Assembly (NCBI GenBank): GCA_013407085.1 | Contig: JACCGJ010009951.1 | Location: 1 to 64,000 of the forward strand | Direction: 5' to 3' | Source of the DNA: Atriophallophorus winterbourni | Taxonomy: Eukaryota; Platyhelminthes; Trematoda; Plagiorchiida; Microphallidae | DNA: 64,000 bases | Part shown: positions 45,196 to 56,117 of the stretch, piece by piece | Layout: every line of letters starts with the position of its first letter | Numbering within the stretch: position 1 is the stretch's first letter | Notes under the pieces: model-generated | Told to the model about the DNA's origin: nothing | The model's database searches: none | What the model saw: only the letters and a program-made list of their open reading frames with translations | Program-made: the position numbers and the translations under genes

Positions 45196-47435
45196 GCGAA
45201 CAAATATTAATTATAATATAATAATAATAAAAATAAATTAACTAATCGCAAAGTGTTATTGGCTGACGTAGTTACCCTTCCTACAAAAATTAATGTCTGT
45301 TTTACACCTGGGTACGGCTTAGACAACCTGTTTAATCACAATTTCTGAAATGTGCAATTTTAGCAAGATTCGAAATTGGATCACTGATTGAAAGCGGATT
45401 ATTGTACTTAAAGTTAACATGCTCGAGTTAAATAAAACTCGTTAGCGAAACTCGTAGCGATCTGGCGTTTAATTCGGAAGGCTTGCGATTCAAAGCCACA
45501 TGAAGAATACGCAGGTTTGGATAACATATATACAATAGCAAGGTGAAAAATTAGTAAAGAATAAAATTTGACAAACCATCATCATGTATTTTGGGCGGAT
45601 GATCACATTCACTAAATCTTTCTAACGGAACAAGAAATACATAGCTAACCTATGGGCCAACCGACATGACAATTAATAAAGGAATCACAAGTCATTTTAA
45701 CAAGTTAGGCAATTATACAATCACAATCTACCAGGGGAATTTCGTTCTGCCTTTAAAGCGGTCAGAATTGCATTTGTTTTAGATCATACGAATTTCGCTC
45801 AGAATCTAGAAGCAACCACATCAAGTCAATTAAAATTAATAAATCGGGTTTATTATTACATGAATACTGAAGCACTAGTTGTGCTTGTGTGTAGAACTGA
45901 ACCTTTGGCTTTATTTTACAATAATTCTGATGAATGACATGCAACAGTGGGAGAAAATGAAACGTTTTGTATTCTAACGTATTTTGTGCTGTTTATTCGA
46001 ATAATCAAATTCATGAATGAGTTTTATTGGTTTTTTATTTATTTTTAAACACTATTCATAAGTAGTTAATTAACAAACATTTTTAACGTAACTAGCTTAA
46101 CCTAATTTAACTTGAAGCTTCACGTTGGTTAAATTTGTGTGAGTTCAAATCAGAATCAATTAGGTTTCTGACATTGTCAGAAGTGTAATGGTTGTGAACG
46201 TTGTTTATTGAGTGTGGCACAGTCAACGACGGTATTCAACGACTTATTGGCAGCCGTTAATAAAATGTTCGTCGAATGGTTGACTCAATTGGTTTATGCG
46301 ATTGAATTATACATTGTTCTGTAATGCTGTTAATCATGAACACTGCATGGATGAGCTCTGCATTAACAATTACTATCCAGCATAATCCAAATTTCTTTCT
46401 AAGTTTGTTGTCAATGACCACAAGAATCTAAGTCACTTAACGAGCCATTCTCGAACAGGATAACAAGCTTGCATTTCAAGATTTACGGATGGCCTTCAAA
46501 ATCTGCACACCGAAATTAATTTTGTTTCATATGAGCTGATACGCATCGGCCTCCAGGATGCTCACAGGATGATCTTTGAGTTCCATAGCGGTGGGCGAGT
46601 AGAGGTTAGACGATCTTCTAGCCTTCCCAGTCTTAAGTTTCCGTGGATTTTACTTGTTGGTAAGCATCCTTCCTACATTTTAAGTGGTTCAATCAAACTC
46701 GTAGTGATTTCTAATTACTGTGGTCTGGTGTTAGGCATACTCTCACTTCTCGAAATCGATTGTAGTAGCCTAACCAACAATGTATAAAGATTTTCGAATA
46801 CGTACATAGCAATGCATTGATAATGCAAACAAATAATCGTGGTTTTATATATTGAACAGATAGGTGTTAAAATCTAAGCTCACTTGACTCTTGTTTCATT
46901 TATTTGCATATACTATACAAATCAACGGGAAGACTGTCGGTAAACAGTTATTTGAACGAGGAACAGTTATCGAAAACGACACATGGAAAAACTTTTTTTG
47001 AAAGGACTTCATAGAAGCGGTTTTTGCGCTTTTCTAAATAACGAAGTGAGCAAATTTAACGCTGAAATAGTTGTTTACACGAAATGAAGTTTATGCGTGC
47101 TGATGTGAAATAAAATCAAATACATATAGTTGCATAATTCAGTATAATGAACAGTATCTTGTGTTTCGTTTCAACTTCTGCAGCAATTACTCAATGTTAC
47201 AACAAGAGCCCATGAAAACTTCAAATTCATCAGAAGGTCTATCAATATTTTTGTTCTTTAATTAATTTTGGCATGCAAACTAGTTTTCAGTAAGATATTA
47301 CGCCAGTTCTGGTGGTTATTCATTTTTATATGGATGCAGCTGAGTTCACTTAATCTCAGGTGGCAAGGTTCTCGACTTGGACTATGCTGCTGTTTTAGTT
47401 CTGCTCTTTGACTAACGTACAGATGCACAGGCTAT
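45196..47435. other. AT-rich stretch without a recognised gene
   Basis: Nothing recognised on either strand. Only an AT-rich ATAAT patch near 45205-45240 stands out. Confidence 0.4.
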
Positions 47436-47439
47436 ACAG

Positions 47440-47990
47440 GACAAGGAAGCTAGTATTTCGCCCGCATTTGGAATGCGTTTTGCACTCTCTAGATGCAGTG
47501 TTCTGCTGCAGGACATCGACTTATCAAACAGTAAATTATTACTTAACAATCAAGCGCTTGAAATTGTAGATCGTTTTACGTATCACGGTAGTTGTAACAA
47601 TAATTTTGCTTCGTTAGATGTTGAGGTCTCAGCACGCATTTCTAAGCATTTTACAACCTAGGTCACCTTTGGCGTCAAGAAGGAATGTTTCTGTTAAAAA
47701 AATGTAGAGTCTACAAAGCGACAGTTCGGGCTGTATTACTCTGTGTGTGAAACGCATACGCACCGATGCTGTCCGAAATAAGTTGTTCGGTAGTAATGTT
47801 GAAATAGAGAAGCAGATCAACCTGCATAATTTATGCTGCTGGGTCACGCTTTACAGAGGCCTGACCACCGACTTCCGAAACGGATTCTTTTAGCGACGCT
47901 ACATCACTATTGGCGTAAATCTCGTGGTGGCCAAACCGTCACGTGGCATAGGAGGTTAAAAACATTTACTATAGAAGAAAATATCGGAAA
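47440..47990 (+). mobile_element. LINE RT C-terminal fragment related to the 44.7-45.2 kb copy
   Basis: EIVDRFTYHGSCNNNFASLD and a SARISKH block (47555-47660) match 'VDKFTYLGS ... SARIAKA'. After a frameshift comes VYKATVRAVLL (about 47707), and in the 47833-48018 frame LLGHALQRPDHRLPKRIL and GGQTVTWHRRLK. These match 'LGHVLQMPxHRLP ... QSMTWRxGMKK' of the minus-strand copy at 44.7 kb. It is degenerate with several frameshifts. Confidence 0.7.
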
Positions 47991-48279
47991 TGCTTTAAGT
48001 TGTTACGGAAACGCATGACATATTCGCCCTTCTTCGCTCCTATGAACTACCAAGTTGCCCCAGATGTACATTAGACAACACCCTTAGATCCGCTGAGAAT
48101 AAAGTTGTGATAAATTCAGGATACGCTGCAATCACTTAGGAAGGTATTCAAAGAACGATAATCTAAATTGACGCGTGTGATTCCATCTTTGGAGAATTCC
48201 TTCTGTACTTTAACTCTAACTACAACAACTCAAACTACGTTTATACAACCAGTCAAGTTTTCTCACCTGATACACTGAA

Positions 48280-49110
48280 TACTTTGAATATAAATCAAAG
48301 TAAATTCTTTCCGCAAACAGTAAGTCTTAACCTTGACATAGCAGGCATACCTTTAGCCATATGGAAATGGGTGGCAATAAATTTAACTTCTGTTGCTGAA
48401 GTTATTCAACCCATCTATCGTCTCAGTTACCTTTCCTGCAGATTGGGAACATTCCATTGTTATACCCAGATACAAATTTGGCTCGAAACAATTCGTCACA
48501 AACTAAATACAGATGAAACATAGAGCTTTCTTAATCGTAAAGAAAGCTATACTAGAATACATTACAACTAGTATCTTTTCTAAGGTACAGCACGTAGTAG
48601 TCGACAAAAATCCTGCATTACTTACTAGCTTTGAATACTTAAACACTGTCACAAGCTTCATTAAAAATGGTTCAGCGTTAAAAGTTGTCTTCTTTGATAT
48701 AACTAAAGCTTTCGACTATGTAACGCTTAAGCTTTTAGTATGAAAGCTCAGTTCATTTGATATAGGTGGGAAAACTCTCTCTGTTGGCTATCATCCTTGC
48801 TTACAGGCCTCACATACTGTTTTGAGGTCAATGGTCACAGGTCACACACCCTGCCGATCACAATTTGTGTGAAGGAAGGCAGTGGGCTTCCATGGAGGAA
48901 AGTCTTAGATAGGGTTATTTCTCATTGGAAAAGTTTTATTTGTTTGCAGAGGACATGAAAGTAGTTATTCGTTTTCCATTTTCGAAAGCGCAAACTTACA
49001 TTCTAAGGCTAAGCAAAGATTTGGCCGTATTATCAGAGTGGGGTAATAATAATTGTCTCTCGCAATTTGTAGATAAATCTAAGTTTAATATGTACACTAC
49101 CAGATAGATC
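48280..49110 (+). mobile_element. CR1-like LINE RT fragment
   Basis: 48513-48743 contains TVTSFIKNGSALKVVFFDIT then KAFDYVTLKLL, the 'DFSKAFDxVxHxLL' block. After frameshifts, 48925-49107 reads LFAEDMKVVIRF, the catalytic LFADDMK box with Asp to Glu, then LRLSKDLAVLSEWGNN and CLSQFVDKSKF. Motif order is that of CR1/Jockey RTs. It is dead. Confidence 0.7.
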
Positions 49111-49439
49111 GATCTCTCTTAATAGTAAACCAGTTTAAATGATAGTCTGCACACGTAATCTTGGGTTTACGTATTTTCAACATTTACATTTATTTAGCAT
49201 ATACATCACGTGATCTTGAAGGCAACGCAGAATGTAAATATGATACATAGGTTCTTCACGCTAATACATTGTACGTCTGAATTTATAAACTCTTCATTAT
49301 AACTCTCTTTGATCACTGTTAAAAGTACAACGCACTTTTTCAAAATCAATCATTCCAACTAGCTCGGGCCAATCATATACAGAAAAATGTAAGCAGCTTG
49401 AGATAGAACCATAATGCTTACTGAGAATTAGACAAAAAC

Positions 49440-50392
49440 CTATCTTATTTTTAGAATAATATTATCTAATAACATAGATATAAATTCTACTGTTCGCTAC
49501 AGAACAAGGTGATTCTCTTTGCTGATGATATTAAACTTTAGACTGCACTGCCCCTCAATGATCTTGTTATCGGTTTCCGCTTTGAATGAATGACTACTGA
49601 GATCAGGTGACCAGCAGCTGTATGAAACATTAAGTGAATTGTTTAAGCATTCTTCAACCTAAGTAGTGGTGCCAACAGAGTGGAAGAAGGGGTAATTTCA
49701 CCTACATACAAGGGTGGTAGAATTTGTGATTCTGCAAGCTACCGACCTGCCACCTTAATTCCCGTGATAAACAAAGTTCTGTAGCGTATAGTGACGGAAA
49801 AATAGTTCATCAATTTGAATGATAAAATATACTATAAGTAGCACAGCATGGTTTTCATAAATTTCGCTCATACTTGACAAACTTTTTGATGGTGTTAAAC
49901 GACCGGATTCAAGCGTTTGACGAAGAAGCTAGCATCCACGCTTGCTATCTGGATAGGTCTAAATATTTTTGACCAAGCTGAACACTTTCGACTATTACAA
50001 AAGCTGAAACAGATGGGTATCAACAGGCAGATACTTGTGTGGCTTGACAATTACCTCAGTGGACGCGAGGCGATCGTTCAAATCAACGGGGTAAAATTAC
50101 TGGATATTGATACCTCTAGTAGCGTACCGCAGGGTTCAATCCTCGGGCCAGTACTTTCCTTGGTTTACATCAACGTCCTACCAGAGACGCTCTCATGCAG
50201 GTTGATTCTCTCTGTTGTTGATATTAAACTTTGGACATGGTCATGGTTAGTATTCAACAGAACTACAATTGTCACTACATAATTATGTTTAATTTCTTTT
50301 TCATAAACGATTAATTACTATGATATGGTAATTGTGAAGCTATGCGCTTTTTGTGACCATAAATTCCTGAATTTTGAATCTTAAATAACATT
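49440..50392 (+). mobile_element. CR1-like LINE RT with TTGAATC-type 3' end
   Basis: An FADDIKL relic near 49518-49540 is followed by ASYRPATLIPVINKVL (about 49735-49780, the 'SYRPxxLxxxxxKxLE' block). A good frame then runs from 49917 to 50282: FRLLQKLKQMGINRQILVWL, YLSGREAIVQINGVK, a SSVPQGSILGPVL block, YINVLPETLSCRL and VVDIKLWT (an eroded FADDIKLWT). The element ends near 50345-50390 with a TTTTGAATCTTAA tail like the 30.2 kb LINE. The catalytic Asp pair is lost, and 3' coding sequence appears to be deleted before the tail. Confidence 0.75.
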
Positions 50393-50524
50393 GTAGAACT
50401 CCCGGAATTTCACACGGAGGTAAGAAAAGTCTTTAACGAGTATATGTAGGTCCAACTCTGGAGTTTTTTGTGAAAAACCGAATGACTCTTTGTCTTTTTA
50501 CACGATTTTAAAATACATCGAGAT

Positions 50525-50770
50525 TCAACAAGGAGCGCTTGTATGCCACTGTTGGATAAGGCTGGTACAACCAACCTGTTCAAAGCATGTGTCCAAACAC
50601 ATGTTAAATGTGGTTAAAGCCATAACCATGAAACGAAATATTCATTTGCATGCTTTTCCGTCATTCACACCCCACGACCGGTTACGTGTTGTTTGCACTC
50701 ATCAGGCAGGGACAGTAAGATCAGGATCTGCATGCGCTTGAAACAGTGGGAGAATGGTAAGCAAGATTCC
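50525..50770 (-). repeat. Repeat family B with the best-preserved hammerhead frame
   Basis: On the minus strand CUGAUGA (50705-50699) is preceded by CCCUGC and followed by GUG, a CAAACAA loop and CAC, then GTAA in place of GAAA, then the palindrome ACCGGU with GUC, and after the predicted cleavage point (between 50676 and 50675) GUGGGG. CCCUGC and GUGGGG pair over six positions, including two wobbles, to give stem I. The rest of the unit holds GCATGCAAATGA, ACATGTGTTTGGACAC and CCTTATCCAACAGTGGCAT as in other copies. The one-base loss in GAAA should abolish activity. Confidence 0.6.
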
Positions 50771-51085
50771 TGGATAATACAACCAGCACCACCCACATTC
50801 CATTTATACCTCACATTATTTCAGCCCCAAAATTTTGTAAGGTTTTCTTATTTGGATAGTTTTATGTTCCTTTTTCAGTCATCTCAACCAACCATTCCAA
50901 AGAAGTCGATTTATACATATATAATTTGTTTTATTTATTCTAATATGAAAATTCCGTTACTATTCGCATCAATTTATCAGTAATTACCTTCCATTTCTGC
51001 TCCCCATTTCACCACATCCTTCACATTCATTTATCCTGACAAAATTTAAATGAAACTGTATTGTTATTAGATATAATGAATTTTT
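50771..51085. other. Stretch without a recognised gene
   Basis: Nothing recognised. Confidence 0.35.
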
Positions 51086-51088
51086 TAC

Positions 51089-51317
51089 CTACTTTAAATT
51101 CGATTTTATTATATAACTCAACAAATTATTTGAAAATTCTGTTATATGAATAACACTTTTTTTCTTTGGCTCTAAAAGGTTTGAAAACCTGGTGATGTAT
51201 TGCATACCTTCGTTGAACAAGAAATTCTTCTTCTTTTTGTTCTTTTTCTTCTTTTTGTTCATCATCATCATCATCATCATCTTCTTCTTCTTCTTTTTCT
51301 TCTTCTTATTATTATTT

Positions 51318-51352
<35 letters not shown>

Positions 51353-51430
51353 CTTTTTGTCTTGAAGCCTTGTGGAATATTCAAAATACGGCCTTACTAT
51401 TGACATGTAGAGGGAAAACTGCACCTCAGC
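51089..51430 (-). mobile_element. LINE RT fragment interrupted by an expanded microsatellite
   Basis: On the minus strand VQFSLYMSIVRPYFEYST (51425-51372 region) matches the 'LYKSxVRPxLEYC' block of LINE RTs. The frame then enters an (AAT)n/(AAG)n/(ATG)n tract (about 51230-51355) and emerges into NFLFNEGMQYITRFSNLL and a VIHITEFSNNLL block. The trinucleotide period keeps the frame open, but the sequence within the tract is repeat, not protein-coding in origin. Confidence 0.6.
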
Positions 51431-51480
51431 TTTTCTGCATCTAGCGACACTTGTCTGACATTCGACATCGAAAAATGTAT

Positions 51481-51705
51481 TGTTAGGAGGGCACCCTCTG
51501 TCGTATAGACAGTGAACGAACTATCGATTAATCGACCATTCAAGATCGATAGTGAGTTCTAATTGTGATTTTTATTCACTGTGATATTCACACATTTGCT
51601 CAATTGTGATACTCTTGGCATTCGGTCAATACACGAGTTGAGCGACGGTTGCGTTCTCTCTGACCAAACGGGCTGGGCCAACAACAGTGCAGCACAGACT
51701 TAACA
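51481..51705 (+). repeat. LTR 1 of tandem Gypsy pair (225 bp)
   Basis: Begins TGTTAGGAGG and ends ACTTAACA, so it has TG..CA termini. It is 225 bp, near-identical to the LTRs at 55872 and 60259 (three and two substitutions respectively). It contains an internal inverted repeat, GAACTATCGAT against ATCGATAGTGAGTTC. Two bases after it, TGGCGACGGGG begins the likely primer-binding site. The matching tRNA is not identified. No target duplication is seen: TGTAT precedes this LTR and GTTGT follows LTR 3. Confidence 0.92.
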
Positions 51706-51726
51706 ACTGGCGACGGGGTGTTTTCC

Positions 51727-54700
51727 ATGATGTCCGCTGAATCAGAAGTGTCACTTTTACAACAGTTGCTCGAACGAATACTCCAGATAAAAGAAGGAAA
51801 TTCTTCTGCGAATGATCCCAAATCCCCATCTACCGAATCTCTCATGTCATCTATAATGGAATTTCACTTTGACCCGGAAAATAATGTGACTTTTGACACG
51901 TGGTTCCGGCGTTATGAAGATATATTCCGAATAGACCTCAAGGACCTGGGAGATGACTGCAAAGTTCGACTGCTGTTGCGTAAATTGGGCGCAGCGGAAT
52001 TAGACAAATATTGCAATTCAATTCTACCTCAGAACCCACGCGACCGTACATTTGAAGAGACAGTCGAATCACTCGAGCAATGTTTTGGTGATCAATCGTC
52101 TCTCTTCAGTATTCGTTACCGCTGTCTCAATTTAGTCATGGATGAAACAACCGATTTTGTGACACATCTAGGAGACGTTAATAGAGAGTGTGAACGCTTC
52201 AAATTTCGCTCCCTGACAGAGGATCAATTTAAATGTCTCATTTTTATCAGCAGTCTGCGATCCTCGCGATTTACGGAAATTCGGACTCGCTTACTGAATC
52301 GTCTAGAGCAGGATCCGACTATGACACTCCAAGCAATCGGAGAAGAACCCTGACGTCTCTTGAACATTAAAAACGACTCCGCTCTCGTGCAATCGAACCA
52401 TCACGACAATTTTACAATCCAGGCGGTACATCAACCAGAACAGAAGAACACTGAACAACCGTCTTCGCATCTACCACGACAACCAAAGCTGCTCAAGACA
52501 GCTCAAAAACCCAAGCCCCCATCCAAGTGCTGGCAACGTGGAGAATGGCATTTTGTGCGTTTTTGCCCATTCAAGAAACACAGATGCCAGAATTGCAACA
52601 GAATGGGGCATAAAGAAAATTACTGCCGTGCGAAGTATTTTAATAAGAAATCTGTACTGAATCATTCCAATAATAAAACTTATCGCTCCTATCCCGTCTT
52701 TTCAACCTTCCAAGGGGATGTGAAAAATCGACGGAAGTACCTTACCGTCACGCTAAATGGTACGCCCACCCGTTTTCAAGTTGACACTGCCTCCGACATC
52801 ACTATAATATCGGAAGACACTTGGCGATCGGTTGGCAAACCAAACATAAATCCCACCAGTCATGTTGCACGCAGCGCATCTGGAGGAAAGTTAAATCTCA
52901 TTGGCCAGATTACCTGCTGTATTGCCTTCAACGACACACAACTAGAAGGTGTCTGTTACGTGTCAAAGCATCCGAACTTGAATCTCCTTGGCCTGGATTG
53001 GCTTGAAAATTTGAAGTTGCTTGATTTCCCACTGAACACTGTGTGCAATGCCGTGAATCAATTGACAGATGACTGGGTAAAACAGATTCAACTCAAATTT
53101 CCGAAAGTCTTCCAAGATGGCCTTGGATATTGCCGGAAAACTTCAGCAAAGCTGACTTTGAAGCCGAATGCGAACCCAACATTTCGTCCCAAACGCCCCG
53201 TACCGTACGCTCTTTTGGAAAGCGTCGACAAAGAACTTGACAGACTGCAAGCCGCCGGAGTAATCAAACCCGTCAACTACTCAGCATGGGCAGCACCAAT
53301 TGTGATTGTCAAAAAACCGAATGGTAGTCTGAGAGTTTGCGCGGATTATTCGACTGGTCTAAATGCATCCTTGGCAGATCATCAATATCCACTACCTCTT
53401 CCTGAGGACCTCTTCGCCAGATTGAATGGTGGTCAGTGTTTTGCAAAACTGGACCTATCGGAAGCTTACCTCCAAATTGAGGTCGCTGAAGAATCAAGAG
53501 CGCTATTAACCATCAACACTCACCGTGGGCTCTTCCAGTACCAACGCTTACCGTTTGGTGTCAAGACTGCACCTGCTATCTTCCAACAGGTCATGGATAC
53601 CATGCTCCAAGGTTTACCCTATGCTGCTGCCTATCTCGACGATATAATCATAGTCGGATCAAATGTGGATGAACTACGTGATCGTATAAAGGAAGTCCTC
53701 AAACGCATAAACGAATATGGCTTTCGTTTATGGGCCGAAAAATGTGAATTTTTCATGGAATCTATAAGATATCTCGGATTTATCATTGATCGTCATGGTC
53801 GACGGCCAGACCCATCAAACATTGATGCAATTCAGAATATGCCACCACCACATGATATCCCAACATTGCGATCATTCCTCAGATTGGTCAGCCACTATGG
53901 CGAATTTTTACCATCATTACACAAATTACGCGGCCCTCTCAATAATCTACTGAAGAAGGATACCCCTTGGATATGGTCAGAAGAGGCCCAACAAGCTTTC
54001 GAGAAAATAAAGTCGATGCTGTCCTCAGATCTTTTACTGACACATTACGACCCAAGGCTCCCAATCGTTCTAGCCTCGGACGCTTCCAGCTACGGAATCG
54101 GTGCAGTTATCTCACATGTTTTCAAGGATGGAACCGAAAAAGCCATAGCTCACGCAGCACGATCACTCACCTCAGCTGAACGGAATTACAGCCAAATCGA
54201 GAAAGAGGCGCTTGCCATGATCTTTGCTATCAAGAAATTTCATAAGATGCTATACGGCCGGAAATTCACGCTGCTGACGGACCATAAACCGTTGCTTGCT
54301 ATTTTTGCATCAAAAAAGGGCATTCCTGTCGACACAGCAAACAGGTTACAGCGATGGTCAACCATCCTGCTGGGCTATAATTTCGACATAAAGTACATCT
54401 CCACCGGGAAAATCGGACAAGCGGATGCACTCTCAAGACTGATAACAGAAAACACTATAGAAGAAGACATGGTAGCCCAAACAACTCTGGATGCTGACGT
54501 CAGTTGTTTACTTTCCACCACTATGATGAAACTGCCGTTAACAGTTGACCAAATTCGAGATGCAACATTAGAAGACCTCGTACTCCAAAAGGTATTCGGA
54601 TACCACAAATCCAGATGGCCAATATCTGTACAAGACCCAGAACTACAACAATTCCGACATCGTCAGAATTCCCTTTCAATCGTGGACGGGTGTCTCATGT

Positions 54701-55812
54701 TTTCGGATAGAGTGGTAATTCCAAAGAAACTCCGTTCGACAGTACTCAAACAATTCCACACAAGTCATCCCGGGATAAATCGTATGAAGGCGCTAGCGCG
54801 CAGCTTCGTGTACTGGCCCTTTATGGATTCACACATTGAGAACCTGGTTAGCTCGTGTTCTAAATGTCAATCGGCATTAAAATCACCGACAAAGTGTGAA
54901 CCACACACATGGCCCAATCCCACAGAACCCTGGTCAAGAATTCACTTGGATTTCGCGGGCCCACTGAACGGAATATCGTATCTCCTACTGGTGGACTCAC
55001 ACAGCAAATGGCCAGAGGTTTTCCCTCTCACCAACACAACAACTCGGACGACAATCAAAAAGCTGCAAGAAACTTTCGCTAGATTTGGTTATCCAAAGAC
55101 ATTGGTGACCGATAATGGAAGCAAATTTACGTCGAATGAGTTCGGATCATTTTGCCGACAACATGGTATGAAGCACATCCGCACACCGCCATATCACCCA
55201 CAATCGAACGGACAAGTGGAGAGGTTTGTGGACACTTTCAAGCGAGCAATGCTTAAAGCAGCGGGGGAAGGGAATTCGGAAGACGTTCTGCAGAAATTTT
55301 TGACGTTCTACCGAATCACACCCAATCCTAACGTACCTGGAGCCATATCGCCTGCGGAAGTCATGCTAAGGCAAAAACCGAGAACCATCTTCGATCTCAT
55401 GCGACCAAACACGGTGAATCATACCAATAAAAATCTCAAAATGAAAGCCAAATGTAATAGACATAATGGTGCAAAACTCCGAAAATTTATGGTCGGACAA
55501 AATGTCCTCGCCAAGGATTACCGTGGTGATGAGATCAGATGGACCCCGGGGATCGTTAGCAAGATCGTGGGCCACGTTTGCTACGAGATAATGGTTGGAA
55601 AAGAAACGTGGGTACGAAATGCAGATCAACTAAGGGCGTTAGGTGCAAAACGGAATTCCCCAAGTATACAGGGAACTCCATTGGAAATCCTACTGGGTGA
55701 ATTCAACCTCAAAACCCAGAACAAACAAAGCCAACGGAAAAAGATCACCCTCGAATTAATTCTCCGGAATGCAGACAAAGAAGACGAACTGATCGAAGAC
55801 GTATTCCAGTAA
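51727..55812 (+). mobile_element. Ty3/Gypsy retrotransposon copy A, gag-pol in one frame with one TGA stop
   Basis: Gag and pol share a single frame of about 1360 codons. It is broken only by TGA at 52351-52353, where copy B lacks three bases and has no stop. Order: gag, two zinc knuckles, protease (DTAS at 52783), RT with YLDD at 53632-53643, RNase H (ASDAS, DHKPLL), integrase with His-His/Cys-Cys finger (CSKC), then Asp in HLDFAGP, Asp in VTDNG at 55111 and Glu in GQVERF, and a C-terminal tail. The first knuckle is damaged (CWQR for CWQC in copy B), and FLRLVSHY replaces FLGLVRHY. The two-knuckle gag, single ORF and short LTRs suggest a Mag/K02A2.6-like lineage, which is inference. Confidence 0.93.
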
Positions 55813-55859
55813 TCCGCCTGCAAGTGAACCCAAAAATGAAGTCATACGACAACCAAGCT

Positions 55860-55871
55860 TAAAGGGGGAGG
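55860..55871 (+). other. Polypurine tract of copy A
   Basis: TAAAGGGGGAGG directly abuts the TG of LTR 2, the expected position of the plus-strand primer in an LTR retrotransposon. The equivalent tract of copy B is at 60248-60258. Confidence 0.8.
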
Positions 55872-56096
55872 TGTTAGGAGGGCACCCTCTGTCGTATAGA
55901 CAGTGAACGAACTATCGATTAATCGACCAATCAAGATCGATAGTGAGTTCTAATTGTGATTTTTATTCACTGTGATATTCACACATTTGCTCAATTGTGA
56001 TACTCTTGGCATTCGGTCAATACACGAGTTGAGCGACGGTTGCGTTCTCTCTGACCAAACGGGCTGGGCCAACATCAGTGCAGCACAGACCTAACA
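55872..56096 (+). repeat. Shared middle LTR (LTR 2)
   Basis: 225 bp with TG..CA ends. It serves at once as 3' LTR of copy A and 5' LTR of copy B. It differs from LTR 1 at three positions (in the ACCAATC, CATCAG and ACCTAACA contexts). Confidence 0.92.
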
Positions 56097-56117
56097 ACTG
56101 GCGACGGTGTGTTTTCC

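Noticed and set aside
51705..51720. Assignment of the primer tRNA from the TGGCGACGGGG site
   Set aside because: The sequence has the right place and TGG start, but I cannot match it with confidence to a particular tRNA 3' end without tRNA sequences.
51727..52353. TGA between gag and pol of Gypsy copy A as a programmed readthrough site
   Set aside because: Copy B has no stop there and reads through in one frame. The TGA lies upstream of the zinc knuckles and results from a local three-base change, so it looks like damage.
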